A DNA stretch of 64,000 bases from Streptomyces canus (GTDB lineage Bacteria > Actinomycetota > Actinomycetes > Streptomycetales > Streptomycetaceae), in contig NZ_KQ948656.1 of the NCBI RefSeq assembly GCF_001514145.1, positions 868,001 to 932,000 of the forward strand, in the 5' to 3' direction. The notes beneath the pieces are model-generated. The model saw only the letters and a program-made list of their open reading frames with translations. It was not told where the DNA came from and did no database searches. A program made the translations under genes and the position numbers. Positions 8,843-17,794 of this stretch are shown piece after piece; within the stretch, counting starts at the first letter, position 1, and each line of letters opens with the position of its first letter.

Positions 8843-9927
8843 CAGAGCACCACCACCGAGCGCAGGACGTCGCCGTGGTGCATGCGCTCGAACGCCTTCT
8901 CCACCTCGTCGAGTTGAATGGTCTCGGTCACGAACGCCTCCAGGTCCAGGCGGCCTTGCAGATGCAGGTCGATCAGCATGGGGAAGTCGCGGGAGGGCAG
9001 GCAGTCGCCGTACCAGGACGACTTGAGCGCGCCACCGCGGCCGAAGACGTCGAGGAGCGGCAGCTCCAGCTTCATCTCGGGGGTGGGCACGCCGACGAGG
9101 ACGACCGTGCCGGCGAGGTCGCGGGCGTAGAAGGCCTGTTTGTACGTCTCGGGGCGGCCGACCGCCTCGATGACGACGTCGGCGCCGAAGCCGCCGGTCA
9201 GTTCACGGATCGCCTCGACCGGATCCGCGTCCTTCGAGTTGACGGTGTGCGTGGCGCCCATCGTGCGGGCCTTCTCCAGCTTCCGGTCGTCGATGTCGAC
9301 GGCGATGATCTTCGCCGCGCCCGCGAGGTTCGATCCGGCGATCGCCGCGTCGCCGACGCCACCGCAGCCGATGACGGCGACGGTGTCGCCCCGGCCGACC
9401 TGTCCGGTGTTGATCGCGGCACCGATGCCGGCCATCACTCCGCAGCCCAGCAGCCCCGCGACCGCCGCCGAGACGGAGGGGTCGACCTTGGTGCACTGTC
9501 CCGCTGCGACCAGCGTCTTCTCGGCGAAGGCGCCGATGCCGAGGGCGGGCGAGAGCTCGGTGCCGTCGGTGAGGGTCATTTTCTGCTTCGCGTTGTGCGT
9601 GTTGAAGCAGTACCAGGGCCGCCCGCGCAGACAGGCGCGGCAGTTCCCGCACACTGCACGCCAGTTGAGGATCACGAAGTCGCCGGGCGCGACGTCGGTC
9701 ACCCCCTCGCCGACCGACTCCACCACGCCGGCGGCCTCGTGGCCCAGCAGGAAGGGGAAGTCGTCGTTGATCCCGCCCTGCTTGTAGTGCAGGTCGGTGT
9801 GACAGACCCCGCAGGCCTGTACCTGGACGACGGCCTCGCCCGGCCCCGGGTCCGGCACGACGATCGTCTCCACCCGCACCGGCTCGTCCTTGCCGGGTGC
9901 GATCACTCCGCGTACCTCCTGCGCCAT
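8842..9927 (-). CDS. mscR: S-(hydroxymethyl)mycothiol dehydrogenase
   Basis: 361-residue class III-type zinc alcohol dehydrogenase. The catalytic zinc ligands lie in ACGVCHTD and LLGHEAAG, the structural zinc Cys cluster in [15 protein letters not shown], and the Rossmann motif in [11 protein letters not shown]. The sequence matches the actinobacterial mycothiol-dependent formaldehyde dehydrogenase group (MscR/AdhE2, EC 1.1.1.306), which oxidises S-hydroxymethylmycothiol with NAD. AGAAGGGG precedes ATG 9927. The coupled MBL-fold hydrolase completes a two-step detoxification pathway. The symbol is by family resemblance. Confidence 0.87.
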   Translation of the reverse strand: MAQEVRGVIAPGKDEPVRVETIVVPDPGPGEAVVQVQACGVCHTDLHYKQGGINDDFPFLLGHEAAGVVESVGEGVTDVAPGDFVILNWRAVCGNCRACLRGRPWYCFNTHNAKQKMTLTDGTELSPALGIGAFAEKTLVAAGQCTKVDPSVSAAVAGLLGCGVMAGIGAAINTGQVGRGDTVAVIGCGGVGDAAIAGSNLAGAAKIIAVDIDDRKLEKARTMGATHTVNSKDADPVEAIRELTGGFGADVVIEAVGRPETYKQAFYARDLAGTVVLVGVPTPEMKLELPLLDVFGRGGALKSSWYGDCLPSRDFPMLIDLHLQGRLDLEAFVTETIQLDEVEKAFERMHHGDVLRSVVVL

Positions 9928-10528
9928 GGCCCTGACCCCTTCTGTCGCCCGGTGTACGTCCCTCCGACCCTACGCGCGACTGATCAGTAACGGCACCGAT
10001 TCCCACGGCGCAAATACGCCCCGGGGGTAATTGACCTCGGGGTTCTCGCGGGGAGAGGAGCACGGCGGCCACGGCGCACTTGCGGCGACGGACGGCTCGC
10101 TCGCCGCTGAGAGCGACTCCGACAGGCATACCGGGGCGGGCGGCTCGCCGGGTTCGTCTCGTGCCCACTCCTCGGCGAACGGCTCCGCGCCCCCCGGCGG
10201 CCCCTCCCCGCGCCGCGCCGCGTGGCACCCGGTACCCCGTCTGGCGCTCGGCGCGAACGGCGGTGGTGGCAGCATCCCCGCCGTGCCCACGCCGGCCACC
10301 CACGCCCGCGGGGACGCGGTGCGCCGGCGGGAGGGCGCCCTGTGCGCGGGTATCGCGGGCGGGCCTGGTCTTCTCGGCACTCACCAACTCCTGCGGCATG
10401 ACCACCCTGTCGGGAAAACGGCCGCACCACCGGCCACCGGCCACAGGCCACCGACCTCGACGCGTCCCTGGCCGCACTCACCGACGTAGCCTGAAGGCTC
10501 CGCACGCCGTCGGGCCCGAAGGAGCACC
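9928..10528. other. Intergenic region without a convincing gene
   Basis: About 600 bp between divergent genes. Open frames exist on both strands but they are rich in Arg, Pro and Gly, lack recognisable domains and lack good ribosome sites. It should hold the promoters of mscR (minus) and the ABC exporter (plus). No strong promoter hexamers or palindromes were identified. Confidence 0.6.
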
Positions 10529-12283
10529 GTGAGCATCACCGAGACGGAGACCGGCCCGCCGACCTGGCGGCTGCTCCTCGGATACGTACGGCCGCACCGG
10601 TGGACCCTGCTGGCGGGTGCCGTTCTCTCGCTGCTCACGGGCGCCACCGGTCTGCTGCTGCCGCTGGTGGCCCGGGAGTTGATCGACGACCTGTCCCACG
10701 ACCGCACGATCACCGGCGCGTTGTTCGTCATGTCAGGACTGGTGATCACCAACGCGGCGATGGGCGGACTGGGTTCGTACGTGCTGCGGCGCACCGCGGA
10801 GTCCGTCGTGCTCGGCGCGCGGCGCGAGCTGTCGTCGTATCTGCTGCGACTGCGCATCGCGGCCGTGGACCGCACCGAACCCGGCGACCTGATGGCCCGG
10901 ATCACCTCGGACACCACCCTGCTGCGCGAGGTCACCACCGACTCGCTCGTGGGCCTGGGCACCGGCGGGCTCACGCTGGTCGCGACCGTCGTGATGATGG
11001 GCCTCGTCGATCCGGTGCTGCTGGGCGTCACGCTGGCGGTGATCCTGGCCGCGGGCACGGTCCTCGGGGTGATCGTGCCCCGCATCAACCGGGCGAGCCG
11101 GCAGGCGCAGGACGCGGTCGGTGTGATGGGCGCCTCGCTGGAACGCATTCTCGGCGCGCTGCGCACGGTCAAGGCGTCGGGCGCCGAGCACCGCGAGGAA
11201 CGGACGCTGCACGCGGCGGCCGAGGAGTCGTGGCGGCAGAGCGTGCGGGCCGCCAAGTGGTCGGCGGCGGCGGGCAATACGGCCGGGCTCGCGATGCAGA
11301 TCGCGTTCATCACGGTGCTCGCGGTGGGCGGAGCACGGGTCGCGACCGGAGCGATCGACGTCGGCACCCTGGTCGCGTTCCTGCTGTACGTCTTCTATCT
11401 GATGTCGCCGATCCAGCAGGTCGTCGGGGCGATCACGCAGTACCAGACGGGAGCCGCGGCGCTCGCCCGTATCCAGGAGGCGCTACGGCTGCCCGCCGAA
11501 CCGGCCGCTCAGCCCGCGCCGTTGCCCACCGACGGGGCGGAGCCGGCTTCCGTCGCCTTCTCGGACGTCCGGTTCCGGTATGCCGACGATCTGCCGTACG
11601 TCCACCACGGGGTGACCTTCGATGTGCCCGCGCGGGGGATGACGGCGTTCGTCGGGCCGTCGGGGGCGGGGAAGACGACGGTGTTCTCGTTGATCGAGCG
11701 GTTCTACGATCCCGAGGCCGGGGTCGTCACGCTGGACGGACGGGACCTCTCGGAGTGGGACCTTCCGCAACTCCGGTCCGCGATCGGCTACGTGGAGCAG
11801 GACGCGCCCGTGCTGTCGGGGTCGCTGCGGGAGAATCTGCTGCTCGGGAATCCGGACGCGGACGAGGGTGCGGTGGGCCGCGTGCTGAAGACGACGCGGC
11901 TCGACGGTCTGGTGGCCAGGTTGCCCAAGGGGTTGGAGACGCTGGTCGGGCACCGGGGAACCAAGTTGTCGGGTGGGGAACGGCAGCGGGTGGCGATCGC
12001 TCGGGCGTTGCTGCGGCGGCCCCGGCTGTTGCTGCTCGACGAGGCCACGTCCCAGTTGGACGCGGTGAACGAGGCGGCGCTGCGGGACACCGTGGCGGAT
12101 GTGGCACGTACGACCACGGTCCTGGTGGTCGCGCATCGGCTGTCCACGGTGACGATGGCGGACCGGATCGTGGTCATGGACGCGGGACGAGTCCGCGCGG
12201 TGGGGACGCATCGGGAACTGGTCGCCGGAGATCCGTTGTACGCGGAGCTGGCCGCCACCCAGTTCCTGGCGACCGCCGGCTGA
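10529..12283 (+). CDS. ABC transporter, fused permease and ATPase (exporter type)
   Basis: 584-residue type IV ABC exporter half-molecule. It has an N-terminal six-helix membrane domain (about residues 1-310) and a C-terminal ATPase with Walker [10 protein letters not shown], signature [15 protein letters not shown] and Walker [13 protein letters not shown]. The Q-loop ([16 protein letters not shown]) and the H-loop His are present, so the ATPase site looks intact. It probably works as a homodimer since no partner half-transporter is adjacent. The substrate is unknown; the MDR-like sequence suggests a lipid or drug exporter. Confidence 0.92.
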   Translation: MSITETETGPPTWRLLLGYVRPHRWTLLAGAVLSLLTGATGLLLPLVARELIDDLSHDRTITGALFVMSGLVITNAAMGGLGSYVLRRTAESVVLGARRELSSYLLRLRIAAVDRTEPGDLMARITSDTTLLREVTTDSLVGLGTGGLTLVATVVMMGLVDPVLLGVTLAVILAAGTVLGVIVPRINRASRQAQDAVGVMGASLERILGALRTVKASGAEHREERTLHAAAEESWRQSVRAAKWSAAAGNTAGLAMQIAFITVLAVGGARVATGAIDVGTLVAFLLYVFYLMSPIQQVVGAITQYQTGAAALARIQEALRLPAEPAAQPAPLPTDGAEPASVAFSDVRFRYADDLPYVHHGVTFDVPARGMTAFVGPSGAGKTTVFSLIERFYDPEAGVVTLDGRDLSEWDLPQLRSAIGYVEQDAPVLSGSLRENLLLGNPDADEGAVGRVLKTTRLDGLVARLPKGLETLVGHRGTKLSGGERQRVAIARALLRRPRLLLLDEATSQLDAVNEAALRDTVADVARTTTVLVVAHRLSTVTMADRIVVMDAGRVRAVGTHRELVAGDPLYAELAATQFLATAG

Positions 12284-12315
12284 GAGGCGTCCGCGGCGCC
12301 GCGGCCAGGTGCACA

Positions 12316-12353
12316 CGCCGAGGGCCGCCCGGTCGTCCGGGCGGCCCTCGGCG
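12316..12353. terminator. Strong hairpin terminator
   Basis: A perfect 17-bp stem (CGCCGAGGGCCGCCCGG and its complement) with a TCGT loop lies between the ABC exporter and the convergent small secreted protein gene. It can serve both strands. Confidence 0.85.
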
Positions 12354-12367
12354 TCCGTGCGGGAGAC

Positions 12368-12664
12368 TCAGCCTCCGACGCCCGGCAGCAGCCCCGTGAC
12401 GGGGGCGACGAGGTCGGTGACCTGGTGCAACTGGTTCAGCTTCTTGACCTGGTTGAGCGCCGCCAGCTGCTCGGAGACACTCGGGATCTCGTCCTGGTGC
12501 TCCGCGGGGATGTCACTCACCGCGAGCGAGTCGATCACGGCGATCGGGCTGAGCCGCCCGGCGTCCGGGGCGCCCACGTCGGCCGCGTTCGCGAGGGGGG
12601 CGGTGAGGCCGGTGACGCCGACGGCGAGACCGACGGCGGCGACGATACGTCGAGTTGGGATCAT
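12368..12664 (-). CDS. Small secreted protein of unknown function
   Basis: 98-residue protein with a Sec signal peptide (hydrophobic core AAVGLAVGVTGL, cleavage near ANA-AD). The mature part is about 70 residues, has no Cys, and ends in the hydrophobic pattern DLVAPVTGLLPGVGG. I recognise this only as a conserved Streptomyces small secreted type, not a known function. The mature tail resembles the core of the 71-residue exported peptide at 47368 (VAPVSGL and APVTGLVAGL), which may be convergent composition. Confidence 0.75.
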   Translation of the reverse strand: MIPTRRIVAAVGLAVGVTGLTAPLANAADVGAPDAGRLSPIAVIDSLAVSDIPAEHQDEIPSVSEQLAALNQVKKLNQLHQVTDLVAPVTGLLPGVGG

Positions 12665-12834
12665 GTCTGCAGCAACGCGGGCGGCGTCCCCGCCGACACG
12701 GCCGCCCGGCGCCGCTCACCCGTCAGGCGGAGCGCCCGGCCTGCGCTTGCCGTGGCCGCCGGGGCGGAGGAGTCTCGAAGAAAGAGGCCCTACGGCCCGC
12801 TCCTTGTCGGCCGGGGCCTTCGAAGGAGGTCATC

Positions 12835-13200
12835 ATGGGCACCGCGGCACGACCCGGCTTCGACACCGACATCCTGCGCCAGGGCGTCGAAGGACACACC
12901 GCGGAGACGCTTCTGTCTCTGTACGCGGACGACGCGGAAATACGCCTCGTCAACCGGAACGCCACACCCAGCAACCCCAAGGTCCTGCACGGCCGTGACG
13001 AGATCGGCGCGATGCTGACCGACGTCTACAGCCGCGACATGACCCACAAGCTGGAAGGGTGCGTGGTCCAGGGCGATCGCGCGGCCTACAGCGAGTCCTG
13101 CCAGTACTCGGACGGCATGCGCGTCCTGTCGGAGTCGATGGTCACCCTGCGCGACGGCAAGATCTCGGAGCAGATCATCATCGAGGCCTGGGACGAGTAG
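12835..13200 (+). CDS. SnoaL-like / NTF2-fold small protein
   Basis: 121-residue protein with the alpha+beta NTF2-like pattern: an N-terminal helix (VEGHTAETLLSLYADDAEIRLVN), the GRDEIGAML helix, and strands ending DGKISEQIIIEAWDE. A strong ribosome site AAGGAGG at 12823-12829 fixes ATG 12835. The family includes ketosteroid isomerase-like enzymes, polyketide cyclases and many non-catalytic binding proteins. No partner gene suggests which applies here. Confidence 0.82.
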   Translation: MGTAARPGFDTDILRQGVEGHTAETLLSLYADDAEIRLVNRNATPSNPKVLHGRDEIGAMLTDVYSRDMTHKLEGCVVQGDRAAYSESCQYSDGMRVLSESMVTLRDGKISEQIIIEAWDE

Positions 13201-13223
13201 GAACCAGAGCCGGGAGGGCCCCG

Positions 13224-13751
13224 TCACATCACGGATGACCTGGGCCTTCTCGGCTCGTCCGGGGAGGACTCGGCGGCCACGACCAGCTTCCGCAGCAGGT
13301 CCGCGAGTGTTCGCCGCTCTGCCGGGCTGAGTGCCGAGAGCAGCGCGAGCTCACCCGCTTCCTCCGAGGCGACCTGCTGTTCGAACGCGGCGTGCCCGGC
13401 TTCGGTGAGCCGGACCCGCACCCGTCGCCGGTCGTCGTCCTCGTGCGTCCGGACGATCAGCCCGGCGTCCTCCAGCGGCGCCAGCCGGGCCGACAGAGCT
13501 CCCCGGGTCAGTCCGAGGTGGTCGGCGAGGAGCGAGGGGCTCCCGGTGTACGGCGGGCCGAGCCGGCGCAGGGTCAGCAGCACCTTGTACTGCCAGTTGC
13601 GCAGTCCGTCGGAGTCGAGGGTGTCGCGGCGGGCCTGTGACGCGTACCGGGCCAGGATGGCCAGCCGCGCGAAGATCGCCTCCTTGACGGGGTCCATCCA
13701 GTCGAGTTCCTTCGCCCACACCTCGACGTGCCGGTCGACCGAGTCCCGCAT
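13224..13751 (-). CDS. MarR-family transcriptional regulator
   Basis: 175-residue protein. A winged helix-turn-helix (LADHLGLTRGALSARLAPLEDAGLIVRTHEDDDRRR) carries the MarR wing signature with conserved DDRR, flanked by dimerisation helices. ATG 13751 is chosen because the in-frame extension upstream covers the short divergent promoter region and is low-complexity. It faces the TPR-like gene at 13813 across 61 bp, so it probably controls that gene and itself. Confidence 0.85.
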   Translation of the reverse strand: MRDSVDRHVEVWAKELDWMDPVKEAIFARLAILARYASQARRDTLDSDGLRNWQYKVLLTLRRLGPPYTGSPSLLADHLGLTRGALSARLAPLEDAGLIVRTHEDDDRRRVRVRLTEAGHAAFEQQVASEEAGELALLSALSPAERRTLADLLRKLVVAAESSPDEPRRPRSSVM

Positions 13752-13766
13752 TACCCGCCCCCTGCA

Positions 13767-13789
13767 ATGGTTTTCTTGTGGATGGTTTT
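13767..13789. promoter_or_regulatory. Short direct repeat in the marR divergent region
   Basis: ATGGTTTT occurs at 13767-13774 and again at 13782-13789, 15 bp apart, in the AT-richer 61-bp gap between the MarR gene and the TPR-like gene. It is a candidate operator or promoter element; the repeat is short. Confidence 0.35.
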
Positions 13790-13812
13790 TCGTCTGACTA
13801 CCTTCCCCTGTC

Positions 13813-14652
13813 ATGACGAACACCACGGGCACAACCGTCGAATTCGACGAACTCCTCGCCTCCGCACGAGAGTTGTCGCTGGCGGGACGGTGGGACCGGG
13901 CACTGCGCCTCCTGGACGCGACGACCTGTGACACCGCCGGGGACCGCGCCCGGCTCGCTCTCGCGGCGGCCGAGGTCGCCCTTCAGAGCGACTGGTTCGG
14001 CGGTACGGACCTCACCGCCGGCCGTGCCGAGCACGCGGAGAAGGAGTCGACGGGCGCCGACTGGGATCTCGCCTTCGTCCGGCTGCGGCACGCCTACTTC
14101 CGGCTGCTGCGCAGCGAGGGCATCTTCCGGCCCGGCCCCGAGGGCAAGGACCCCGAGGCGCTCGCCGGCCTCCGGCGCGACGCTCAGGCCCTGCGCGAGG
14201 ACGCCCCGGACGAGGTGCGGCGCGGCTGGGCATCGATGTACCTGGGGCTGATCGCCGACAACCTCTTCGCCGAGCGTACGGCCGCCCCCGCCCACTACGA
14301 GGCCGCCCTGGGCGCCGGTGAGTCGGGCGGCGACGATCTGCTGGTCCGGGAGGCGCTGCGGCATCTCGGCGACCACGACCACGACGCCGGCGATCACGAC
14401 GGTGCCCTGGAGCGCTGGCGGCGGGCCACCGCCCTGGGCGCTCGGGCCGGGATGGTCCCCGGCGTGCTCACCCAGCAGATGCTCCTCGCGGTCCTGGCCC
14501 GCGACACGGGTGACGAGGCCGGGGCGACCGCGCTGGCACGGGAGATCGTCCGCTGGGCCGGGGCGATCGGCGCCGACCACGTCCACGCCCAGGCGGCCGG
14601 CTTCCTCGCGGGGGCCGATCCGACGGCTCCGCCGCAGGAGAGCGGGGCGTGA
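13813..14652 (+). CDS. TPR-like helical repeat protein, unknown function
   Basis: 279-residue mostly alpha-helical protein with repeated A/L-rich helix pairs (SLAGRWDRALRLLDA, AALAAAEVALQSDW, HYEAALGAGESGGDDLLVREALRHLGDHDHDAGDHDGALERWRRATALGARAGM), consistent with tetratricopeptide-type repeats from about residue 20 to 260. There is no signal peptide or membrane segment, so it is probably a cytoplasmic scaffold or partner protein. It is divergent from the MarR regulator, its probable controller. No enzymatic motif was seen. Confidence 0.75.
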   Translation: MTNTTGTTVEFDELLASARELSLAGRWDRALRLLDATTCDTAGDRARLALAAAEVALQSDWFGGTDLTAGRAEHAEKESTGADWDLAFVRLRHAYFRLLRSEGIFRPGPEGKDPEALAGLRRDAQALREDAPDEVRRGWASMYLGLIADNLFAERTAAPAHYEAALGAGESGGDDLLVREALRHLGDHDHDAGDHDGALERWRRATALGARAGMVPGVLTQQMLLAVLARDTGDEAGATALAREIVRWAGAIGADHVHAQAAGFLAGADPTAPPQESGA

Positions 14653-14681
14653 CCGCCGTAGCGCGTCGGCTAATCTGAGGT

Positions 14682-14755
14682 ACGGACCGTGACTGGCGCT
14701 GAGGTGGAGCACCACCGGGGAGCGGTCCGCACACTAGATGCCGTGCGCCTGGGCG
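14682..14755 (+). ncRNA. ZTP (pfl) riboswitch upstream of folD
   Basis: The leader matches the pfl/ZTP aptamer. P1 is CGGACC (14683-14688) with GGTCCG (14724-14729). The conserved GUGACUGGCG follows. P2 is GGTGG (14703-14707) with CCACC (14712-14716), then GGGGAGCG. The 3' CGCCTGGGC element lies at 14746-14754. GGCG (14695-14698) can form the known pseudoknot with CGCC (14746-14749). ZTP riboswitches sense ZMP/ZTP, which accumulate when 10-formyl-THF is short, and commonly control folD. ATTCCT (14756-14761) could pair with AGGAGT (14773-14778) over the folD ribosome site, suggesting translational control; that last point is inference. Confidence 0.9.
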
Positions 14756-14783
14756 ATTCCTTCGATCGACTCAGGAGTGGATC

Positions 14784-15635
14784 ATGTCTCAGGCACGGCT
14801 CATGGACGGCACCGCGCTCGCCGGGCGCATTCTCGACGAGACCGCCAAGCGGGCGGCCGACCTCACCGAGCGCACCGGACGGGCGCCCTGTCTCGCGACG
14901 GTGCTGGTCGGCGAGGATCCCGCCTCCGTCACCTACGTCCGTATGAAGCGCAACCGCTGCCGCAAGGCGGGTATCGAGTCGCGGCACGTGGAGCTGCCCG
15001 CGGCCACGACCACCGAGGAACTCGTCGGCACGCTGCGGGAGTTGTCGGCCGACCCCACCGTGCACGGCATCCTGCTCCAGCACCCGATGGGCCCGCACAT
15101 CGACGAGCGGGCGGCGTTCGAGGCGATCGCTCCGGAGAAGGACGTCGACGGCGTCACCTTCGCGTCCTTCGCGACGATGAGTTTCGGACTTCCGGGCTTC
15201 GTGTCGTGCACACCCGGCGGCATCATGCGGCTGCTCGACGAGTACGACGTCGACCCGGCCGGCAAGCGCGCCGTGGTCGTGGGCCGCAGCGCGATCCTCG
15301 GCAAGCCGGCCGGCATGCTGCTGCTCGCCCGGGACGCCACGGTGACCTACTGCCACTCCCGTACGGCGGACCTGTCGGCGGCCGTACGGGAGGCGGACAT
15401 CGTGGTGGCCGCGGTGGGCCGGCCCCGGTTGATCCGGGGCCAGGACATCAAGCCCGGCGCGGTCGTCGTCGACGCCGGGTACAACTCCGGGAACGTCGGT
15501 GACGTCGACTTCGACTCCGCGGTGGAGCGGGCCTCGCTGATCACGCCGGTGCCGGGCGGGGTCGGTCCGATGACCATCGCCACGCTGCTGGAGCAGACCG
15601 TCGACGCGGCGGTGACCGCCGCCCGGCAGGGCTAG
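14784..15635 (+). CDS. folD: FolD bifunctional methylene-THF dehydrogenase/cyclohydrolase
   Basis: 283-residue enzyme interconverting 5,10-methylene-THF, 5,10-methenyl-THF and 10-formyl-THF. It supplies one-carbon units for purines. The catalytic Tyr/Lys region is SVTYVRMKRNRC, followed by GILLQHPMGPHI, the conserved DVDGV, GRSAILGKPAGMLLL (Rossmann) and the family's C-terminal TPVPGGVGPMTIATLL. AGGAG at 14773-14777 precedes ATG 14784. Regulation by the ZTP riboswitch just upstream fits its role in formyl-folate supply. Confidence 0.96.
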   Translation: MSQARLMDGTALAGRILDETAKRAADLTERTGRAPCLATVLVGEDPASVTYVRMKRNRCRKAGIESRHVELPAATTTEELVGTLRELSADPTVHGILLQHPMGPHIDERAAFEAIAPEKDVDGVTFASFATMSFGLPGFVSCTPGGIMRLLDEYDVDPAGKRAVVVGRSAILGKPAGMLLLARDATVTYCHSRTADLSAAVREADIVVAAVGRPRLIRGQDIKPGAVVVDAGYNSGNVGDVDFDSAVERASLITPVPGGVGPMTIATLLEQTVDAAVTAARQG

Positions 15636-15636
15636 A

Positions 15637-17604
15637 TCAGTTCAGCGTCCACTTCTGGTTGGCCTGGCCGCCGCACGACCACAGGACCATCTGGGTCCCG
15701 TTGGCCGTGCCCGCACCGTAGGCGTCCAGGCAGAGACCGGCGTTGACGTTGGTGAGGGTGCCGTCGCTGTTCACGTTCCACTTCTGGTTGTTCTGGCCGT
15801 TGCAGTCCCAGATCACGACCTTGGTGCCGTTGGTCGTGCCGAGGTTGTAGGCGTCCAGACACTTGTTTCCGTACACCACGAGTTCCTTGCGCGAGGTGTA
15901 CGTCCACTGCTGGTTCTGGCCGCCGTTGCAGTCCCACAGTTCGGCCTGGGTGCCGTTGGTGAGGGTGTTGTCGTAGATGTCCAGGCAGCGACCGGACTGG
16001 GTGCCGACGGCGAGGGTGCTGTTGGTGCCGGGCAGCGGGCGGACCGTGATGTCGGCCAGGGTGGGGGCGCCGGTGAAGGTCAGCGTGTTCGAGGCGCCCT
16101 TGGACAGGCCGACCTGGACCGAGACGGTGCCCTGGGAGGAGCCGGTGGGCGGGAAGGAGACCGTGGTCGTGCCCTGGCCGTTGACCTGGAGGGTCGCGGT
16201 GCGGGCCGCCGAGGTGTTGTTGGTGTAGGCGACGTCGACGGTCTTGATCCCGGTGTTTCCGGCGACCACTCCGGTGAAGCTCGAGGTGCCTGTGTACGTG
16301 CTGCTCGCCGCTTCCGTGCCGCCGGTGACCGTGAGCATCACCGAACCGCCCGCCGGGACGCTCGTGGTGTAACCCGTGCCGTACGAGCCGACGTTGGCGC
16401 GCGCCCACAGGTCACGGACGGTCGCGTTGGCGTTGGTCAGACCGAGGTCGGACCAGCGGACGGTGATGTTCTGGGCGGAGGAGGTGCGGTTGAGGAGGAC
16501 GACGGCACGGTTTCCGGTGCCGGACAGGACCTTGCCGTAGACCTGAAGCCCTGTGGTGTCCTCGGCGACCTTGACGCCCTGGAGCCCGCGTGGGTCCTGG
16601 TCGACGCCGATGACCTCGGGGTTCTTGAGGATGTTCGCGGTCTCGGTGGTCATGGTGGCCAGGTTGTTGCCGGCCAGGAGCGGGGCTCCGGAGATGGCCC
16701 ACAGGTTCATGTGGGTGCGGTTCTGGGCGGCGCTGAAGCCGTCCATGCCGACCATCAGCATGTCCGGGTCGTTGTAGTAGCCGGTGTGCTGGGCCGTGGG
16801 GTGGAGGTTCCGGTCGAAGTTGGTCAGCAGGTTCGTCATCGACGGCTTGTTGCCGTAGAGGATGATGTCGTCGTTGGTCCGCCACATCGCGCCTTGCCCC
16901 GGGGCCCAGTTCCACGGGTTCTGCCTGCCCCAGTTGCACAGCGAGAGGGTCATCGGACGGCCTGTGGTGGCGGTGGCCCTGGCGATCGCGTCGCTGATCG
17001 ACTGGTACGTCGTCTTCGCGTCGAGTCCCTCCGCGTCACCACCGCACCAGTCGACCTTCACGAAGTCGAAGCCCCACTGGGAGAACTGCAGCATGTCCTG
17101 GTCGTAGTGGCCCTCGCTGCCGGAGCCTGGGGCGGCGGGCCGGCCCGTCGGGTAGTAGTAGCCGCAGCCGTCCTTGCCCGCGTCGGTGTAGATGCCGGCC
17201 TTGAGGCCCTTGCCGTGGATGTAGTCGGCGATGGCCTTCATGCCGCCGGGCCACTCGGACTCGTCGACCGTGATGTTCCCGGCGCTGTCGCGAGTGCCCT
17301 GCCACCAGCCCTCGTCGATGTTGATGTACTTGTATCCCGCCGCCGGGAGACCGGACGCGACGAACGCGTCGACCTGCGCCTTGATCACGGAGTAGTCGAT
17401 CTTCGCGGCGAAGCTGTTCCACGACGCCCAGCCCATCGGCGCCGAGGGCACCGCTGTCTGTCGGCTGGTCGCGGCCTGCGCGAGGGTCGGCTGGGCGAAG
17501 AGCAGCGCGGCAGTGGCGGTCAGGGCCAGGACGAGAGCACGGACGGCGGCGGCTCTGAAACGTCCTGCGAGACCTCTGCGGGTCTTTCGCGGCGGGGGGT
17601 ACAT
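15637..17604 (-). CDS. Secreted GH27 alpha-galactosidase with CBM and ricin lectin
   Basis: 655-residue secreted glycosidase. The signal peptide ends near LAQAA. The GH27 (melibiase) barrel runs about residues 50-330 with PMGWASWNSF, the nucleophile Asp185 in VKVDWCGG and the acid/base Asp in RTNDD near 245. It is followed by a beta-sandwich domain, a CBM35-like module (about 425-520) and a C-terminal ricin-type beta-trefoil (about 535-655) with repeated CLD and QxW motifs. It would release alpha-galactosyl units from polysaccharides outside the cell. AGAAGGAG fixes ATG 17604. Confidence 0.92.
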   Translation of the reverse strand: MYPPPRKTRRGLAGRFRAAAVRALVLALTATAALLFAQPTLAQAATSRQTAVPSAPMGWASWNSFAAKIDYSVIKAQVDAFVASGLPAAGYKYINIDEGWWQGTRDSAGNITVDESEWPGGMKAIADYIHGKGLKAGIYTDAGKDGCGYYYPTGRPAAPGSGSEGHYDQDMLQFSQWGFDFVKVDWCGGDAEGLDAKTTYQSISDAIARATATTGRPMTLSLCNWGRQNPWNWAPGQGAMWRTNDDIILYGNKPSMTNLLTNFDRNLHPTAQHTGYYNDPDMLMVGMDGFSAAQNRTHMNLWAISGAPLLAGNNLATMTTETANILKNPEVIGVDQDPRGLQGVKVAEDTTGLQVYGKVLSGTGNRAVVLLNRTSSAQNITVRWSDLGLTNANATVRDLWARANVGSYGTGYTTSVPAGGSVMLTVTGGTEAASSTYTGTSSFTGVVAGNTGIKTVDVAYTNNTSAARTATLQVNGQGTTTVSFPPTGSSQGTVSVQVGLSKGASNTLTFTGAPTLADITVRPLPGTNSTLAVGTQSGRCLDIYDNTLTNGTQAELWDCNGGQNQQWTYTSRKELVVYGNKCLDAYNLGTTNGTKVVIWDCNGQNNQKWNVNSDGTLTNVNAGLCLDAYGAGTANGTQMVLWSCGGQANQKWTLN

Positions 17605-17639
17605 GCGGCTCCTTCTAGCGGGGGGGGGCACCGAACCGA

Positions 17640-17673
17640 TCGAAATGTCGAACAAGGATCGGCGATTCGAACA
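17640..17673 (-). promoter_or_regulatory. Repeated TCGAACA motif upstream of the GH27 gene
   Basis: TCGAACA occurs at 17648-17654 and 17667-17673, 19 bp apart. The first lies within TCGAAATGTCGAACA, which has partial dyad symmetry. The position 40-70 bp upstream of the galactosidase start suits a regulator site, as many Streptomyces glycosidase genes have TTCGA-rich operators. Inference only. Confidence 0.35.
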
Positions 17674-17783
17674 CCATGCGCGCCGAAGCTAGAGTCCCGA
17701 GAGGGTGAAGTCAACGGCTGTGACAGGAGTGAACTGGCCGGTGTGCACAGGGCGTTCGCGCGGGACGACGGCCGCCGGCGCCA

Positions 17784-17789
17784 TACTGT
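17784..17789 (+). promoter_or_regulatory. Candidate -10 box for a leaderless transcript
   Basis: TACTGT at 17784-17789 lies six bases before the GTG at 17795, and no ribosome site precedes that GTG. This spacing is typical of leaderless actinomycete genes. No clear -35 was found. Confidence 0.35.
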
Positions 17790-17794
17790 CCGTC

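Noticed and set aside
9970..10489. Several overlapping open frames in the mscR/ABC intergenic region
   Set aside because: Arg/Pro-rich products without domains or ribosome sites, and similar length on both strands; expected by chance at this GC content.
12316..12353. Perfect long hairpin as possible small RNA or attachment site
   Set aside because: Its place between convergent genes and the short tetraloop fit a bidirectional terminator; no integrase or target-site feature is present.
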